The notes below the pieces were generated by a model that was not told the DNA's origin, made no database searches, and saw nothing but the letters and a program-made list of their open reading frames with translations. Of a stretch of 7,733 bases of DNA, positions 6,712 through 7,733 are shown piece by piece. Both the position numbers and the translations under genes were made by a program. The first letter of the stretch is position 1. The number at the start of each line of letters is the position of its first letter. Source of the stretch: Rikenellaceae bacterium (lineage in GTDB: Bacteria > Bacteroidota > Bacteroidia > Bacteroidales > Rikenellaceae); contig JAJQAW010000077.1 of the NCBI GenBank assembly GCA_021203585.1, positions 1-7,733 of the forward strand, read 5' to 3'.

Positions 6712-7471
6712 CTTGAGCTTCTTTTACAAAATTTTGAGCATAATACAAACGCTCGGTCAGAAATTGACGGTATACTTCCCGCAAATCTTCGGCAGATTCT
6801 CCCTCTACATTCCAGTGTAGCCAATCTTCGGGAATCAAGCGGGTAATTCGATCGATAACCTCGGGGGTCAGTGTAGACCGGAATTCCCGATCAACCTGTT
6901 GCAGTTCGCCGGCGTAGGGGAGCAGGACATGGTTTTTTATAAAAGAAAAAGGATTTACGGCCTGTTGCTGCCAATTGTCCCAACTGTGGTGAAACAAAAG
7001 AGAAGCTCCGTGATCGATCAACCAGAGTTCCTTATTCCAAATCAACATATTGGTGTTTTGCACCGTTCGATCCACGTTGGTTAAAAAGGCATCGAGCCAG
7101 ACAATCCGCGATGCGGTCCACGAATCGACAGCCATCGCGATCGGATCAAAGGTGAACGCACCGAAAAGGTAATGCAACCCCAGGTTCAGACCGCGGCTGG
7201 ATTTTAAAAGATCCTGAATCTCTTCGTCTCCTTCTGTGCGTCCGAAAGCCTCGTCGAGCTCGATAAAAACAATCTCCGGAACTCGCAAGCCTAAAGTACG
7301 GGCTACCGAGCCGCCGATCAGTTCGGCAATAAGCATTTTGGTGCCGTGTCCCGCTCCGCGGAATTTGACAACGTATTTGAAACCGTCATCGGCTTCGGCC
7401 AACGCCGGCAGCGAGCCGCCTTCTCGCAGGGGAGAAATATACCGGGTTACATTGACAGTTCTGATTTCCAT
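6689..7471 (-). CDS. HipA-like protein kinase
   Basis: This is a stand-alone HipA-type kinase of 260 residues if started at the ATG at 7471, much shorter than E. coli HipA (about 440). Kinase-like landmarks are YVVKF with candidate ATP lysine K36, GAGHGTK at 39-45, E50 in the following helix, a catalytic-loop equivalent NVDRTVQNTN with D134 and N139/N141, and a metal-binding LIDHG with D153 in place of DFG. The HipA N-subdomain 1 appears to be missing. Upstream in-frame starts (TTG 7582, ATG 7570, ATG 7543) were not chosen because family-like sequence begins at MEIRTVNV and a promoter-like element at 7507-7514 would lie inside the longer forms. It overlaps the DUF3037 gene by 23 bp. No HipB-like antitoxin gene is visible. 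The substrate is unknown, and a toxin role is unproven. Confidence 0.85.
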   Translation of the reverse strand: MEIRTVNVTRYISPLREGGSLPALAEADDGFKYVVKFRGAGHGTKMLIAELIGGSVARTLGLRVPEIVFIELDEAFGRTEGDEEIQDLLKSSRGLNLGLHYLFGAFTFDPIAMAVDSWTASRIVWLDAFLTNVDRTVQNTNMLIWNKELWLIDHGASLLFHHSWDNWQQQAVNPFSFIKNHVLLPYAGELQQVDREFRSTLTPEVIDRITRLIPEDWLHWNVEGESAEDLREVYRQFLTERLYYAQNFVKEAQDARKILI

Positions 7472-7506
7472 TCTCTTGCTGGCCGGACCAGTTTTTTTCG
7501 TTGCTG

Positions 7507-7514
7507 TAAAGTTA
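7507..7514 (-). promoter_or_regulatory. Putative -7 promoter element of the HipA-like/DUF3037 operon
   Basis: On the minus strand this reads TAACTTTA, matching TAnnTTTG except for the last base. It sits about 36 nt upstream of the ATG at 7471. A TTG occurs 14 bp further upstream, shorter than the usual spacing, so the -33 element is unclear. It supports the downstream start choice for the kinase. Confidence 0.3.
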
Positions 7515-7589
7515 ATCAATATTCGGTACAACGGATTTAACATTCCGTAGACCACCGCTACGAGATGCATGCTTTGGGCCAAATCGGAA

Positions 7590-7630
7590 GAAAAAAGTAA
7601 AATTTTCTTTCGAAAATCTTACTTTTTTTC
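7590..7630. terminator. Long AT-rich hairpin, possible bidirectional terminator
   Basis: AAAAAAGTAA (7591-7600) pairs with TTACTTTTTT (7619-7628). After one A/C mismatch, ATTTTC (7602-7607) pairs with GAAAAT (7612-7617) around the loop TTTC. That gives about 16 base pairs with an A-tract on one side and a T-tract on the other, a layout that could stop transcription in both directions. It lies upstream of the HipA-like gene. It could therefore end a minus-strand gene beyond the right edge and insulate the kinase operon. The stem is GC-poor, so its strength is uncertain. Confidence 0.45.
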
Positions 7631-7733
7631 GCCTGTTAAAAACTCTAAATTCTACAAGAATTGTATTTTTAATTTACAGATAATCAGTGCCAAATGGCAT
7701 GACTCTACTTTTTGGTATTTTACAATAATATTC
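7631..7733. other. AT-rich non-coding region with two short dyads
   Basis: No coding sequence is visible. Two perfect dyads occur: TACAA-GAA-TTGTA (7653-7665) and TGCCA-AA-TGGCA (7688-7699). A promoter-like string TACTTTTTG (7706-7714, + strand) has one extra base compared with TAnnTTTG. These could be operator or promoter sites for a gene beyond the right edge, but they are short enough for chance in AT-rich DNA. Confidence 0.3.

Noticed and set aside
7472..7582. 37-residue N-terminal extension of the HipA-like kinase from TTG 7582
   Set aside because: Its sequence does not resemble the family, it begins with TTG, and it would contain the likely promoter element at 7507-7514.

Overview
The window looks like a chromosomal segment from a member of the Bacteroidota, probably Bacteroidales. 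The protein family variants are typical of that phylum, coding starts mostly lack Shine-Dalgarno sequences, and one TAnnTTTG-type -7 promoter element is present. GC content appears to be near 50% by eye, and the genus cannot be told from the sequence.

Positions 1-3512 (+ strand) hold the phosphate-specific transport block. It contains pstC (5' end cut off by the window edge), pstA, pstB and phoU. pstC, pstA and pstB are packed with a 3-bp gap and a 1-bp overlap. phoU follows after a 165-bp spacer. No pstS is present; it probably lies upstream. Positions 3815-6246 (+ strand) encode an OmpR/PhoB-type response regulator and a PhoR-type membrane histidine kinase that overlap by 1 bp. Transporter, PhoU, kinase and regulator would together form a complete phosphate uptake and sensing module: PstCAB imports phosphate, PhoU reports transporter state, and the kinase-regulator pair sets transcription. 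That wiring is inferred from families and gene order.

Between phoU and the regulator gene lies a 302-bp non-coding stretch. It has a consensus -7 promoter element right at the phoU stop codon and several short hairpins, one with a UUCG tetraloop 12 nt before the regulator ATG. This may be a structured leader or a small RNA.

Positions 6328-7471 (- strand, convergent to the kinase gene) hold a two-gene operon: a HipA-like protein kinase followed, with a 23-bp overlap, by a DUF3037 protein. No hipB-like gene is visible in the window. This pair is the least understood biology here. Upstream of it, 7472-7733 is an AT-rich non-coding region with a long hairpin (7590-7630) and two short dyads (7653-7665, 7688-7699). 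These could be a terminator for a gene beyond the window edge and operator-like sites.
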